From Candidatus Microgenomates bacterium (GTDB lineage: Bacteria; Patescibacteriota; Microgenomatia; Levybacterales; JACOYD01): DNA of 16,353 nucleotides. A model generated the notes under the pieces. It saw nothing but the letters and a program-made list of their open reading frames with translations, searched no databases and was not told the DNA's origin. Both the position numbers and the translations under genes were made by a program. Below are positions 6,799 to 14,429 of the stretch, one piece after another (positions within the stretch are counted from its first letter, which is position 1; the number at the start of each line of letters is the position of its first letter). Location of the stretch: NCBI GenBank assembly GCA_016182055.1, contig JACOYD010000053.1, forward strand, positions 1 through 16,353, read 5' to 3'.

Positions 6799-6804
6799 AA
6801 GGAG
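6799..6804 (+). promoter_or_regulatory. Shine-Dalgarno site choosing ATG 6809
   Basis: AAGGAG ends 4 bases before ATG 6809. It favours that start over GTG 6785, eight codons upstream, which is preceded only by a weak AGGGG. Confidence 0.45.
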
Positions 6805-6808
6805 AAGT

Positions 6809-7858
6809 ATGTTTTTTCTGCCCATTACGTCCCGGCAAGAAGGTTTTAGTCGTCTTCAGGTTTTAACCGCTGTTTTTGTTATCGCCGCAATCGGAGCAAT
6901 TCTTTTTGCTTTTAACTTAAGCAATAGCTTCAACATAACCAATCCTCTTAAAAAAACACCACCTAAACGAATTGCTATTTTGACCGCTTCCGATCTTCAG
7001 CTTACAGCCGTTGATGGCATTTATGCCGGACTTGCCGAGCTGGGATACAAAGAGGGTGTTAATGTTATATTTAACGTGCAAAATCCCAAGGGCGACCGCG
7101 AACTTACCAAAAAAATGGCCACAGAAATTGCCGCCTCCAAGCCGGATCTTATTGTACCGGTATCAACCACTGCCACCAAAGCAGTCCAGGAAGCAGTAAA
7201 AGGAACAAATATTCCGGTTGTTTTTGTTGATGTGGGGACAGTTAGTGAGTTAGGTATTTTAGATCTTCAGCGTCCCACGGGAAACATCACGGGAGTAGGC
7301 ACAGATTCCACAAACGTGGCCGGCAAAAGAATGGAAATCCTGAAAGAAATTATACCGGCGGCTAAAACGTTTGGTATTCTTGTTAATCCAAAGCATGTGA
7401 GCTATGAGGAAATTAAAAAAGTTCACGAAGAAGCAGCAGACGGGCTCAATATTACTGTCCGTTTCTATAATCTTACCAGCAAAGAAGAACTCATGCAGGT
7501 TTTACAAACTATTGCCAAAGAAAATCCCGATGGTGTAATGACTACCACAGAGTCGCTGCTTTCGGCAAATGCGGAAACTATTGCCAAAGCTCTTGTCCAG
7601 GCAAAAATTCCCTCCATTGATTTTAATGAAGAAAAAGGAGTAAATGCCGGTTATCTTGTATTTTACGGTGCCCAGCGTTTTGACACCGGCAAGCAAGGCG
7701 CCCGCTTAATCTCCAAGGTTCTTAAAAATGAGAGCCCAAACAAAATTCCTGTTGAATTTAGTACAAAATTGCGCCTTGACATCAACGCCACGCTAGCCAA
7801 ATCAATGGGGGTTACTATCCCCCAGTCAATTCTGCGCCGGGCAAACAAGATACTTTAA
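6809..7858 (+). CDS. Membrane-anchored ABC-type substrate-binding protein (ABC_sub_bind family)
   Basis: A 349-residue protein with a single membrane segment (about 16-36) and a bilobed periplasmic-binding domain from about residue 53. Family marks include RIAILTASDLQLTAVDGIYA, LGYKEGVNVIF, KPDLIVPVSTTATKA, IPVVFVDVGT, NITGVGTDSTNVAGKRMEIL and the end SMGVTIPQSIL. The family binds small organic ligands, often amino acids, for ABC importers; the ligand here cannot be read. There is no lipobox, so it is held by an uncleaved segment. No permease or ATPase gene is adjacent; instead a sensor kinase starts 16 bases later, suggesting a sensory role. GTG 6785 is an alternative start. Confidence 0.88.
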   Translation: MFFLPITSRQEGFSRLQVLTAVFVIAAIGAILFAFNLSNSFNITNPLKKTPPKRIAILTASDLQLTAVDGIYAGLAELGYKEGVNVIFNVQNPKGDRELTKKMATEIAASKPDLIVPVSTTATKAVQEAVKGTNIPVVFVDVGTVSELGILDLQRPTGNITGVGTDSTNVAGKRMEILKEIIPAAKTFGILVNPKHVSYEEIKKVHEEAADGLNITVRFYNLTSKEELMQVLQTIAKENPDGVMTTTESLLSANAETIAKALVQAKIPSIDFNEEKGVNAGYLVFYGAQRFDTGKQGARLISKVLKNESPNKIPVEFSTKLRLDINATLAKSMGVTIPQSILRRANKIL

Positions 7859-7874
7859 AAATACATTTCATGAG

Positions 7875-10679
7875 ATGTTTAAGTTTCACAGCATTGCCAC
7901 CAAATTACTGTTTGAGACGCTCTTAATAGTTGGTATTTCCCTGGTTATTCTTAATCTAGTCTGGATTAACTTTGTATTGCCGCAAAAAAGACAAGACTTA
8001 GCCCAGATACAGCTTCATACGGCCATGCATGCCCAAGATAAGATTAAAGACTTTGTTTTTTCCCGCCAAAAAGAACTGGCTACCCTGATAGAAATTGAGA
8101 GCTTCTCGGATTTGCCGACAGAAAGAAAAAATGAGCTGATAAATCTTATATTAAAAAATGATACTGTTGTCAGCGAAATAGACTTTTTAGATAAAAACGG
8201 GCAGGAGCTGATAAAAATCTCCCGCCTGCGTTTTTTTAGCCCCGAAGAATACCAAAATAAATTCAATACGGAAAGTTTTCAAAAAGCATCTTTAGGCAAT
8301 GCTGTTATTAGTCCGGTATATTTTCGAGACTCGGTTCCTTATCTTAGTATATCAATACCTATTTATGATATCGGTCGGGTGTTTACCGGCATTGTAAATG
8401 CGGAAATTAATCTAAGCAGCTTATGGGATGTCTTTTCGGAAATTAGGCCAAGTGCAAATGGCTATGCCTATGTGGTAGGCGAAGACGGAATTCTGATTGC
8501 CCACCCGGATTTATCGCAGGTGCTAAAAAATCAAGATGTTTCCAGCCGTTTTTGTGTTGCCAGGGTATTGGCGGAAATGAAGGAATGCAGCGGAACAGAA
8601 GAGGAAGCAAGCTACATAAACGAGAACAATATCGAGGTGTTTGCTGCAGGCGTGCCTCTGAAAGAACTGGGTTGGGCGGTAATGGTGGAAATACCCAAAT
8701 CAGAGGCTTTTTCTTCTATAAACCAAATTCTCAGATTCTCGGCTGTGGTTATTGCTATAACTCTTTTTTGGGTAGTAGTTATCAGCATTTGGTACACCAG
8801 AAGAATTATTGTACCTATCAAACAGTTGGAGAAAGGAGCACAAACAATAGGAAAAGGAGACCTTAATTATCGCCTAATGATTAAAACCAACGACGAAATA
8901 GAACAGGTGGCAAATTCCTTTAATCTGATGGCGCAGCAGCTTAAGGATTCATATGACATGCTGGAGAAGAAGGTGGACGAAAGAACAGTGCAACTTACAG
9001 AACAAAATAGGCTTTTGTCCGGCCTTCGCAATTTAGATCAGGCAGTATTGTCTACGCTGGAAGTTGATGAGTTAAGTCAGATCATCGTTGACCTTGTTTA
9101 TAAAGAGTTGGGTTATATGTTTGGCACAATTGCCTTGATTACGCCGGATGGCAAATATCTGCGGAGAATTGCCATGTCCAGGACTCAAAACGAGAAACTG
9201 GAACAGTCGCTGGAGATTGTGCCCATACCGTTTAAGAAACAGCTGGTTCCCTTAACCGTTACGGATAACGCTTTAATTCGGGCAATACGGGAGAGGAAAA
9301 CAATTGTTATCAGCAAAGTGTATGAAATGCAAAAAGGTCTTTTTACACCGGATGTGTCGGAAAAAATAGAAAAGCTGTTAAATATCAAAAATATGCATAT
9401 TTACCCGCTTATCACCAAAGACAAAGTAATTGGCATTATTTACTATGCCTTAACGTTGGAAAAAGAGATTTCCAATGTAGATCAGGCGATCATGCAGGAG
9501 TTTGCCAATGAGACGGCCAGGGCACTAAATCAGGCGCTTTTGTATCAGGATATCAAAAAAGATCGGGAGATAATATCGGCAGAGAGAAATAAATTGGCAG
9601 TTGCTCTATCCGGCATTACAGATGCCGTTATCGGTGTTGACCTAAAAAACAACGTTGTAATTTTTAACACGGCCGCCCAGAAGCTCACTAACACCAGCGA
9701 AAAAGAAGCTTTGGGCAGGTCTCTGGACCAAGTTATAACGCTTTTTGACGAGGAGCGAGTAATTCCGCTTTCCGAATATGCTCCGATTAAACTTAACTCT
9801 TTCGAAGGAGTTATCTTTAACAAAAAAAATGTTAAGCTAATTGCCAAAGACAGACAAGCTGTTGTTGATGTAATTACCGGAAAAATAAAAGAGGGCGTTA
9901 GCATTAATCTGGGGTCTATTTTGGTGCTTCATGATATTACCGAAGAGAAAAAATTGGAAGAAATGAAGTTAGATTTTGTTTCCATGGCCGCCCATGAACT
10001 GCGGACGCCGCTTACCTCTCTTCGCGGATATCTGTCGGTCTTTATGGAAGAAAATAAAAAGATGTTTAATGATGAGCAGGCAATGTTTTTAAACAGAATG
10101 AATATTTCTGCTTCCCAGCTAACCAGTCTGGTGGAGAATTTGCTTAACGTATCAAGAATTGAGCGGGGTGTGTTTACCATTAATCTGGAGCAGATAGACT
10201 GGGTTTCTGTAGCTTCCGGAATTGTTGATAACTTTCAGGGCCGGGCCAAAGACAGACATATAAAACTTACATTTCAAGCGCCCAAAGAGCCAATCCCAAA
10301 GATTTATGCGGATAAACTTCGTATAGACGAGGTATTAAGTAATCTTATTTCAAATGCACTTGCTTATACCAAACCAAATGGAAGCGTTACTATAGCCATT
10401 GAAAAAAGCGGAAACGACGTTATAACCCATGTTATTGATACCGGGCAGGGAATTCCCAAAACCGCCATGTCCCATCTTTTCACCAAATTCTTCAGGGTGT
10501 CGGGGGCGCTGGAGTCAGGCAGCAAAGGAACCGGTCTTGGCCTTTATATTTCCAAAGCCATTATTGATATGCATAATGGTAAAATATGGGTAGAGTCGCA
10601 AGTTGACCGCGGCTCCACCTTTAGTTTCTCTTTACCGATTGCGTCGAAAGTGCAAAATGGACAAGAAAAAAAAGTATAG
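7875..10679 (+). CDS. dCache-HAMP-GAF-PAS sensor histidine kinase
   Basis: A 934-residue membrane kinase. Order: membrane segment 11-35; extracytoplasmic dCache-type sensor about 36-280, including GYAYVVGEDGILIAHPD (196-212); membrane segment 286-307; HAMP about 308-362; short coiled coil; GAF-like domain about 385-556; PAS about 572-692; HisKA with phospho-accepting His707 in SMAAHELRTPL; HATPase with N-box NLISNA (823-828), DTGQGI (855-860) and GSKGTGLGL. All catalytic boxes look intact. It lies between a substrate-binding protein and two receiver proteins and overlaps the first receiver gene by 23 bases, so coupled expression is likely. The binding protein may dock on the dCache domain. 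No clear SD precedes ATG 7875. Confidence 0.95.
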   Translation: MFKFHSIATKLLFETLLIVGISLVILNLVWINFVLPQKRQDLAQIQLHTAMHAQDKIKDFVFSRQKELATLIEIESFSDLPTERKNELINLILKNDTVVSEIDFLDKNGQELIKISRLRFFSPEEYQNKFNTESFQKASLGNAVISPVYFRDSVPYLSISIPIYDIGRVFTGIVNAEINLSSLWDVFSEIRPSANGYAYVVGEDGILIAHPDLSQVLKNQDVSSRFCVARVLAEMKECSGTEEEASYINENNIEVFAAGVPLKELGWAVMVEIPKSEAFSSINQILRFSAVVIAITLFWVVVISIWYTRRIIVPIKQLEKGAQTIGKGDLNYRLMIKTNDEIEQVANSFNLMAQQLKDSYDMLEKKVDERTVQLTEQNRLLSGLRNLDQAVLSTLEVDELSQIIVDLVYKELGYMFGTIALITPDGKYLRRIAMSRTQNEKLEQSLEIVPIPFKKQLVPLTVTDNALIRAIRERKTIVISKVYEMQKGLFTPDVSEKIEKLLNIKNMHIYPLITKDKVIGIIYYALTLEKEISNVDQAIMQEFANETARALNQALLYQDIKKDREIISAERNKLAVALSGITDAVIGVDLKNNVVIFNTAAQKLTNTSEKEALGRSLDQVITLFDEERVIPLSEYAPIKLNSFEGVIFNKKNVKLIAKDRQAVVDVITGKIKEGVSINLGSILVLHDITEEKKLEEMKLDFVSMAAHELRTPLTSLRGYLSVFMEENKKMFNDEQAMFLNRMNISASQLTSLVENLLNVSRIERGVFTINLEQIDWVSVASGIVDNFQGRAKDRHIKLTFQAPKEPIPKIYADKLRIDEVLSNLISNALAYTKPNGSVTIAIEKSGNDVITHVIDTGQGIPKTAMSHLFTKFFRVSGALESGSKGTGLGLYISKAIIDMHNGKIWVESQVDRGSTFSFSLPIASKVQNGQEKKV

Positions 10680-11076
10680 GATTTTACTGGTGGAAGACGA
10701 TCTTTTTATCCGCGAGCTATACGAGCGGGTGTTGATAAAAGAAAATTTTGATGTGATAAGCGCTATTGACGGAGAAGAAGGACTGGAAAAGGCCGCTTCT
10801 GTGCCGGATATTATCTTGCTTGATATTATGATGCCTAAATTTAATGGTATTGAGATTCTTAAAAAGCTCAAAGCCCATCCCCCAACAAAAAATATCCCCA
10901 TTGTTCTTCTTACCAATCTTGGTCAGGAAAGTATTGTCAGAGAAGCGCTTAAAAACGGAGCCCGCGGATATCTGATGAAAATGCGGCTTTCTCCCTATGA
11001 TTTAGCAGGTAAAGTTCGGGAGTTTTTGGCAAATCCCCATGGCCAGCCCGATTATCACAGCTTAAATCTTGATTGA
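10657..11076 (+). CDS. Stand-alone response-regulator receiver protein 1
   Basis: A 139-residue CheY-like receiver with acidic pocket Asp14/Asp15, phospho-acceptor Asp56 (LLDIMMP), switch Thr86 (VLLTNLG) and conserved Lys108. A short tail follows and there is no output domain. ATG 10657 gives the normal receiver start (MDKKKKYRILLVEDD); the frame is open further upstream, but only within the kinase gene. Position directly behind the kinase gene, with overlap, makes it the likely phosphotransfer partner. With no DNA-binding domain, it must act by protein contact or pass phosphate onward. Confidence 0.93.
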   Translation: MDKKKKYRILLVEDDLFIRELYERVLIKENFDVISAIDGEEGLEKAASVPDIILLDIMMPKFNGIEILKKLKAHPPTKNIPIVLLTNLGQESIVREALKNGARGYLMKMRLSPYDLAGKVREFLANPHGQPDYHSLNLD

Positions 11077-11079
11077 TAT

Positions 11080-11481
11080 ATGGATGCTAAGAAAATTCTG
11101 CTTATAGAAGATGAGGAATTTATTCGCGATCTCTACCAAAGACAGCTTAATTTGGCCGGGATTAAAACAGATGCGGCGGAGAACGGCAAAGAAGGGTTAG
11201 CCCTGCTGGGAAAAAATTTTTACTCTCTTATTCTGCTTGACATTATGCTTCCTTCGGTAAATGGTCTTGACATCTTAAAGCAAATAAAAGCGAATGAAAA
11301 AACCAAAGATATTCCGGTGGTGTTGCTTACCAATTTAGGACAAGACGAGATAATGAAAGAAGGGTTTAGGCTTGGGGCAAAAGCATATATCGTCAAAGCC
11401 CTGCATACCCCCGATGAGATAGTTAAAAAGATTAAAGAATTTCTTGATGGCAACTTTAAGCCACAAAATAACCGCGAGTAA
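11080..11481 (+). CDS. Stand-alone response-regulator receiver protein 2
   Basis: A 133-residue receiver-only protein with Glu10/Asp11, phospho-acceptor Asp54 (LLDIMLP), Thr84 (VLLTNLG) and Lys106. It shares long segments with its neighbour (IP-VVLLTNLGQ, the LLDIM-LP context and the same length), so the pair looks like a tandem duplication. It starts 3 bases after the previous stop. Its last 26 bases overlap the end of the convergent mannosyltransferase gene. No output domain is present. Confidence 0.93.
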   Translation: MDAKKILLIEDEEFIRDLYQRQLNLAGIKTDAAENGKEGLALLGKNFYSLILLDIMLPSVNGLDILKQIKANEKTKDIPVVLLTNLGQDEIMKEGFRLGAKAYIVKALHTPDEIVKKIKEFLDGNFKPQNNRE

Positions 11482-12589
11482 AAAGAGCCACAAAAACAAA
11501 CTGCAGAATAACAAATATAACGATTGTCCCCCAAAATATTTTTTTAGACTTATTTGTTAAAAGAGCCAGGGCAATAAAGGCAGGAAAGGTATGAAGTATA
11601 TATCTTGGCATTCCTTGAAAGGTGCCGGTAAAAGCGGGAATAAGAAACGTTAAGAGCATAAAAATTCCATAGGATAATCTTACTTTTTTAAGAACATAAA
11701 AACTTAGTACGAAATAAAGTATTGTTGCAGTAAGTTCAACCAGCGCTATTAAATAAACCACATTTTTTGGGGCAAAAAGTAAAATTTTAAAGTATCTAAA
11801 CACCACCTGCAAAGGAAATACAAACTGCTCTTGGTTCCAAACTGCCATGGCTTTTTGAAAAAGAAAGAAATCACCAAAATTAATTTGTAAATACAAACCG
11901 TAGCCAATAATCCCTAATGGAATGAGAAAGAGAAAAAACGCCTTATCTTCGAAGAACCTGCTGACAATAGTTTTGAATTTTGAATTTTGAATTTTGAATT
12001 TATGTTGTTCGTACCATTCCAAAAGAAGCACCGGCAAAAGCACGATGCCGATAAGTCTGGTTAATCCGGCCAAAAAGCCAAAAACTCCCGCCCACAGCCA
12101 ATTTTTCTTGCGGGCGGCATAGAAGCTTACGACGGAAAGAAACAAATACAGCGAATCGGCATATACGGAAGTATAGTAAAATGTCAGCGGAAAAAATAAC
12201 AGAAAAATAATAGCTGGCAAAGCAACTGTTTTGTTAAAGTCCAAAAGAACAATTTTATATATGAAGAAAAGCGACAGCAAAAATGAAATATAGGAAACGA
12301 GAAGACCTGCTTGAAGAGTTGGAAGAAGCGAGACACTTTTAATAATTGAGATTAAAAGAGGATAAAAAGGGAAAAAAGCATAATTGGGATATTGATAACC
12401 GGAATTGGCAATCGACACATAGTGTACGCCGTCAAAATTTCCCCACACCCATTGCAGATAGGGAAACCCAATGGAGGAATTGGCAGCAGTTGAGATGTTT
12501 TGAAAAGGAAGAAGGCCAATTGCCAAAAGAGCAAAAACAAAAAGCAGGGCTCTTGAGCCAATAAAAACGGCAATAATTTTAGTCAACAT
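11456..12589 (-). CDS. PIG-V-like multi-pass mannosyltransferase family protein
   Basis: A 377-residue membrane protein with around ten hydrophobic segments. The first outside loop holds the acidic motif NFDGVHYVSIANSGY (51-65) followed by YAFFPFYP (70-77). These marks fit PIG-V/GPI-mannosyltransferase-2-like GT-C enzymes, which move a sugar from a lipid-phosphate donor. The acceptor is unknown; cell-envelope glycan or protein mannosylation is plausible. ATG 12589 is preferred over ATG 12607, because TGCTACCTT precedes it by six bases and the membrane segment begins just after. A loop at about residues 197-207 is encoded by a 7-base tandem repeat. It is divergent from a GT2 gene whose product resembles dolichol-phosphate-mannose-type synthases, a possible donor supplier. 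Confidence 0.85.
   Translation of the reverse strand: MLTKIIAVFIGSRALLFVFALLAIGLLPFQNISTAANSSIGFPYLQWVWGNFDGVHYVSIANSGYQYPNYAFFPFYPLLISIIKSVSLLPTLQAGLLVSYISFLLSLFFIYKIVLLDFNKTVALPAIIFLLFFPLTFYYTSVYADSLYLFLSVVSFYAARKKNWLWAGVFGFLAGLTRLIGIVLLPVLLLEWYEQHKFKIQNSKFKTIVSRFFEDKAFFLFLIPLGIIGYGLYLQINFGDFFLFQKAMAVWNQEQFVFPLQVVFRYFKILLFAPKNVVYLIALVELTATILYFVLSFYVLKKVRLSYGIFMLLTFLIPAFTGTFQGMPRYILHTFPAFIALALLTNKSKKIFWGTIVIFVILQFVFVALFTRGYFVA
11971..12001. repeat. Heptanucleotide tandem repeat (TTTTGAA x4) inside a coding region
   Basis: Four perfect copies of TTTTGAA (11971-11998) plus a partial TTT. Read on the minus strand it encodes the KFKIQNSKFK stretch of the mannosyltransferase. The unit length is not a multiple of three, so gain or loss of one copy would shift the frame. 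Confidence 0.9.
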
Positions 12590-12595
12590 GATTTG

Positions 12596-12604
12596 AAGGT
12601 AGCA
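12596..12604 (-). promoter_or_regulatory. Putative extended -10 for the mannosyltransferase gene (minus strand)
   Basis: Minus-strand TGCTACCTT has the TGn extension but only 3 of 6 hexamer matches. It sits exactly 6 bases before ATG 12589, the same spacing as the other near-leaderless promoters. Weak on its own, supported by position. Confidence 0.3.
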
Positions 12605-12611
12605 CATCTTT

Positions 12612-12620
12612 TGTTATAAT
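12612..12620 (+). promoter_or_regulatory. Extended -10 promoter of the GT2-DegT-RmlC operon
   Basis: TGTTATAAT is a perfect extended -10. A TTGAAG (12593-12598) lies 16 bases upstream as a partial -35. Only six bases separate the hexamer from the GTG at 12627, so the transcript should begin at the start codon. Confidence 0.65.
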
Positions 12621-12626
12621 GCAATT

Positions 12627-13322
12627 GTGAAAAAGCTTAGCAGTCTTTCGGTGGTTTTCCCTTGCTATAATGATCAGCTGGCAATAGAAGAAATAGTAAA
12701 AAAGACGGCAAAAATGCTTCCGGCTATTGCCTCATCGTATGAAATTGTAATTGTCAATGACGGTTCAACCGATAATTCAAAAGAAACTTTGGTTAGATTA
12801 AAGAGCAAGCTGCCTTTCTTAAAAGTTATTATGCATAATAAAAATCAGGGATATGGAGCCAGTCTAAAAGAGGGATTTAATAATTCAGCAAAAGAGTTTA
12901 TTTTTTATACAGATGGCGATGGTCAATATGATGTGTTGGAGTTATCAAAGCTTATTGCGGCATTTGATAAAAATACCGATATGGTTTCAGGCTTTAAGCT
13001 AAATCGCGCCGACTCATTTCTGCGAAAAATTATTGGGGCTCTCTATAATCAATTTGTAAAACTGCTTTTTCAATTAAAGACAAAAGATGTTGATTGCGAC
13101 TTTAGACTCTTTCGCAGAAAAATCTTAACCGGTCTAAAATTTCGCACAAAAAGCGGAGCCTTTGACACAGAATTTATCAAAAAATTACAAAACGCAAATG
13201 TGCGGATAAAAGAAATTGGTGTGCATCATTATCCGCGTAAGTTTGGGCAGTCGCAATTTTTTAATCCGCCAAAAATTTTCCAAAGCCTTTGGGACTTAGC
13301 ACTATTGCGGTTAAATATATGA
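12627..13322 (+). CDS. GT2 family glycosyltransferase (dolichol-phosphate-mannose synthase-like)
   Basis: A 231-residue GT-A fold enzyme starting at GTG. Visible are SVVFPCYNDQ (residues 8-17), IVIVNDGSTDNS (nucleotide site), NQGYGASLKEGF and the metal-binding DGDGQYD. C-terminal helices lack an obvious membrane segment, so it is probably a peripheral cytosolic-face enzyme. Such proteins typically transfer a sugar from a nucleotide donor to polyprenyl phosphate. The stop overlaps the start of the aminotransferase gene (ATGA), and the PIG-V-like enzyme, which would use a lipid-linked sugar, is divergent next door. GTG 12627 is favoured by the promoter six bases upstream. Confidence 0.92.
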   Translation: MKKLSSLSVVFPCYNDQLAIEEIVKKTAKMLPAIASSYEIVIVNDGSTDNSKETLVRLKSKLPFLKVIMHNKNQGYGASLKEGFNNSAKEFIFYTDGDGQYDVLELSKLIAAFDKNTDMVSGFKLNRADSFLRKIIGALYNQFVKLLFQLKTKDVDCDFRLFRRKILTGLKFRTKSGAFDTEFIKKLQNANVRIKEIGVHHYPRKFGQSQFFNPPKIFQSLWDLALLRLNI

Positions 13323-14419
13323 ATATTCGTTTTGTGAATTTAATTAAGCAATACCGGGACAATAAGAAAGAACTTGACGCGGCATTTTTGTCGGTTTTTA
13401 AAAAGGGCAACTTTATTTTGGGAGAGCAGGTAGAGTTATTTGAGCGGGAATTTGCCTCTTATCTGGGAACAGAATTTGGTATAGGAGTAGCGTCTGGTAC
13501 TGATGCCTTAATTCTTTCTCTTAAAGCGTTGGGAATTAATAAGGGAGATGAAGTGATTATTCCTGCCAACAGCTACCCTACTGCTTTTGCGGTGGCGGCC
13601 GCAGGCGCAACGATAAAGCTCGTTGATATTGACGAAAAAACATATAATATTAATACAGACAAAATTGAGCAGGCAATTACCGGTAAAACACGGGTTATTA
13701 TTCCGGTTCATCTCTATGGTTTATCCTGCGATATGGGCCCCATTGTTAAACTAGCCAAAAAATATCGGTTAACTATTATTGAGGATGCGGCGCAGGCCCA
13801 TGGGGCATTATATGATGGGAAAAAGGCGGGGACAATGGGAGAGATTGGCTGTTTTAGTTTTTATCCGACAAAAAATCTGGGGGCTTTTGGTGACGCAGGA
13901 ATGATAGTAACTAAAAATAAAAAAATCGCGGAAATTGCCAGAGAGCTTAGGGTTTATGGGGAGAAACGCAGGTATGAAAGTGTTAGGCTTGGGGTCAATA
14001 GCCGATTAGACGAGCTGCAGGCGGCTTTCCTGCGAAAAAAACTTAAAAAACTTGATAGATATAACAAGAAGCGAATAAATATCGCCGGAAACTATTGCCG
14101 GTTTCTCAAAAATGTGCCTTTATTGCGGCCGGAGTTTTTCGACAATGGCAGACACGTTTATCACCTATTTGTAGTTAAAACAAAAAAAAGAGAGGCTCTG
14201 GCCCATTTTCTTGGCAGAAATGGCGTGGCCACCGAAGTTCGCTATCCCGTCCCTGTGCATTTAGTAAAATCTTTTGAGTATTTGGGCTACAAAAAAGGAG
14301 ATTTTCCCCGGGCAGAAGCAGCGGCTTTGGAAAGTCTTGCTTTACCGTGCTACCCGGAATTGACAAAAAAAGAAATAGAAAGAATTTGCTCTCTTGTTAA
14401 AACTTTTTTCAGCATGTAA
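13319..14419 (+). CDS. DegT/DnrJ/EryC1/StrS family sugar aminotransferase
   Basis: A 366-residue PLP enzyme that transaminates a keto group on a nucleotide-activated sugar. Marks include FVNLIKQYRDNKKEL, GVASGTDALILSLKALG (cofactor phosphate site), GDEVIIPANSYPTAFAV, IIEDAAQAHGA (Asp for the pyridine nitrogen) and SFYPTKNLGAFGDAG with Schiff-base Lys185. GVNSRLDELQAAFL is also typical. The full family length is present. The exact sugar (for example a 3-amino- or 4-amino-dideoxy hexose) cannot be decided. ATG 13319 overlaps the GT2 stop. The following gene is RmlC-like, supporting a dTDP-sugar route. Confidence 0.95.
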   Translation: MNIRFVNLIKQYRDNKKELDAAFLSVFKKGNFILGEQVELFEREFASYLGTEFGIGVASGTDALILSLKALGINKGDEVIIPANSYPTAFAVAAAGATIKLVDIDEKTYNINTDKIEQAITGKTRVIIPVHLYGLSCDMGPIVKLAKKYRLTIIEDAAQAHGALYDGKKAGTMGEIGCFSFYPTKNLGAFGDAGMIVTKNKKIAEIARELRVYGEKRRYESVRLGVNSRLDELQAAFLRKKLKKLDRYNKKRINIAGNYCRFLKNVPLLRPEFFDNGRHVYHLFVVKTKKREALAHFLGRNGVATEVRYPVPVHLVKSFEYLGYKKGDFPRAEAAALESLALPCYPELTKKEIERICSLVKTFFSM

Positions 14420-14422
14420 AAT
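14417..14422 (+). promoter_or_regulatory. Possible -10 element before the RmlC-like gene
   Basis: TAAAAT (5 of 6 to TATAAT) begins at the aminotransferase stop codon and ends 7 bases before ATG 14430. It is preceded by TG without the usual spacer base. It could give an internal near-leaderless transcript, but simple operon read-through is as likely. Confidence 0.25.
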
Positions 14423-14429
14423 ATTTTTT

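Noticed and set aside
9545..9904. Minus-strand 119-residue open frame inside the histidine kinase
   Set aside because: It lies wholly opposite the kinase PAS region and resembles no family; a shadow frame.
12346..12564. Plus-strand 72-residue hydrophilic frame opposite the mannosyltransferase gene
   Set aside because: It is antisense to the conserved FDG and FFPFYP region and has no SD or -10 element.
1087..13322. Alternative genetic code with TGA as glycine
   Set aside because: TGA ends serS, the GT2 gene and the first receiver gene at the expected protein lengths, and no conserved gene needs TGA read as an amino acid.
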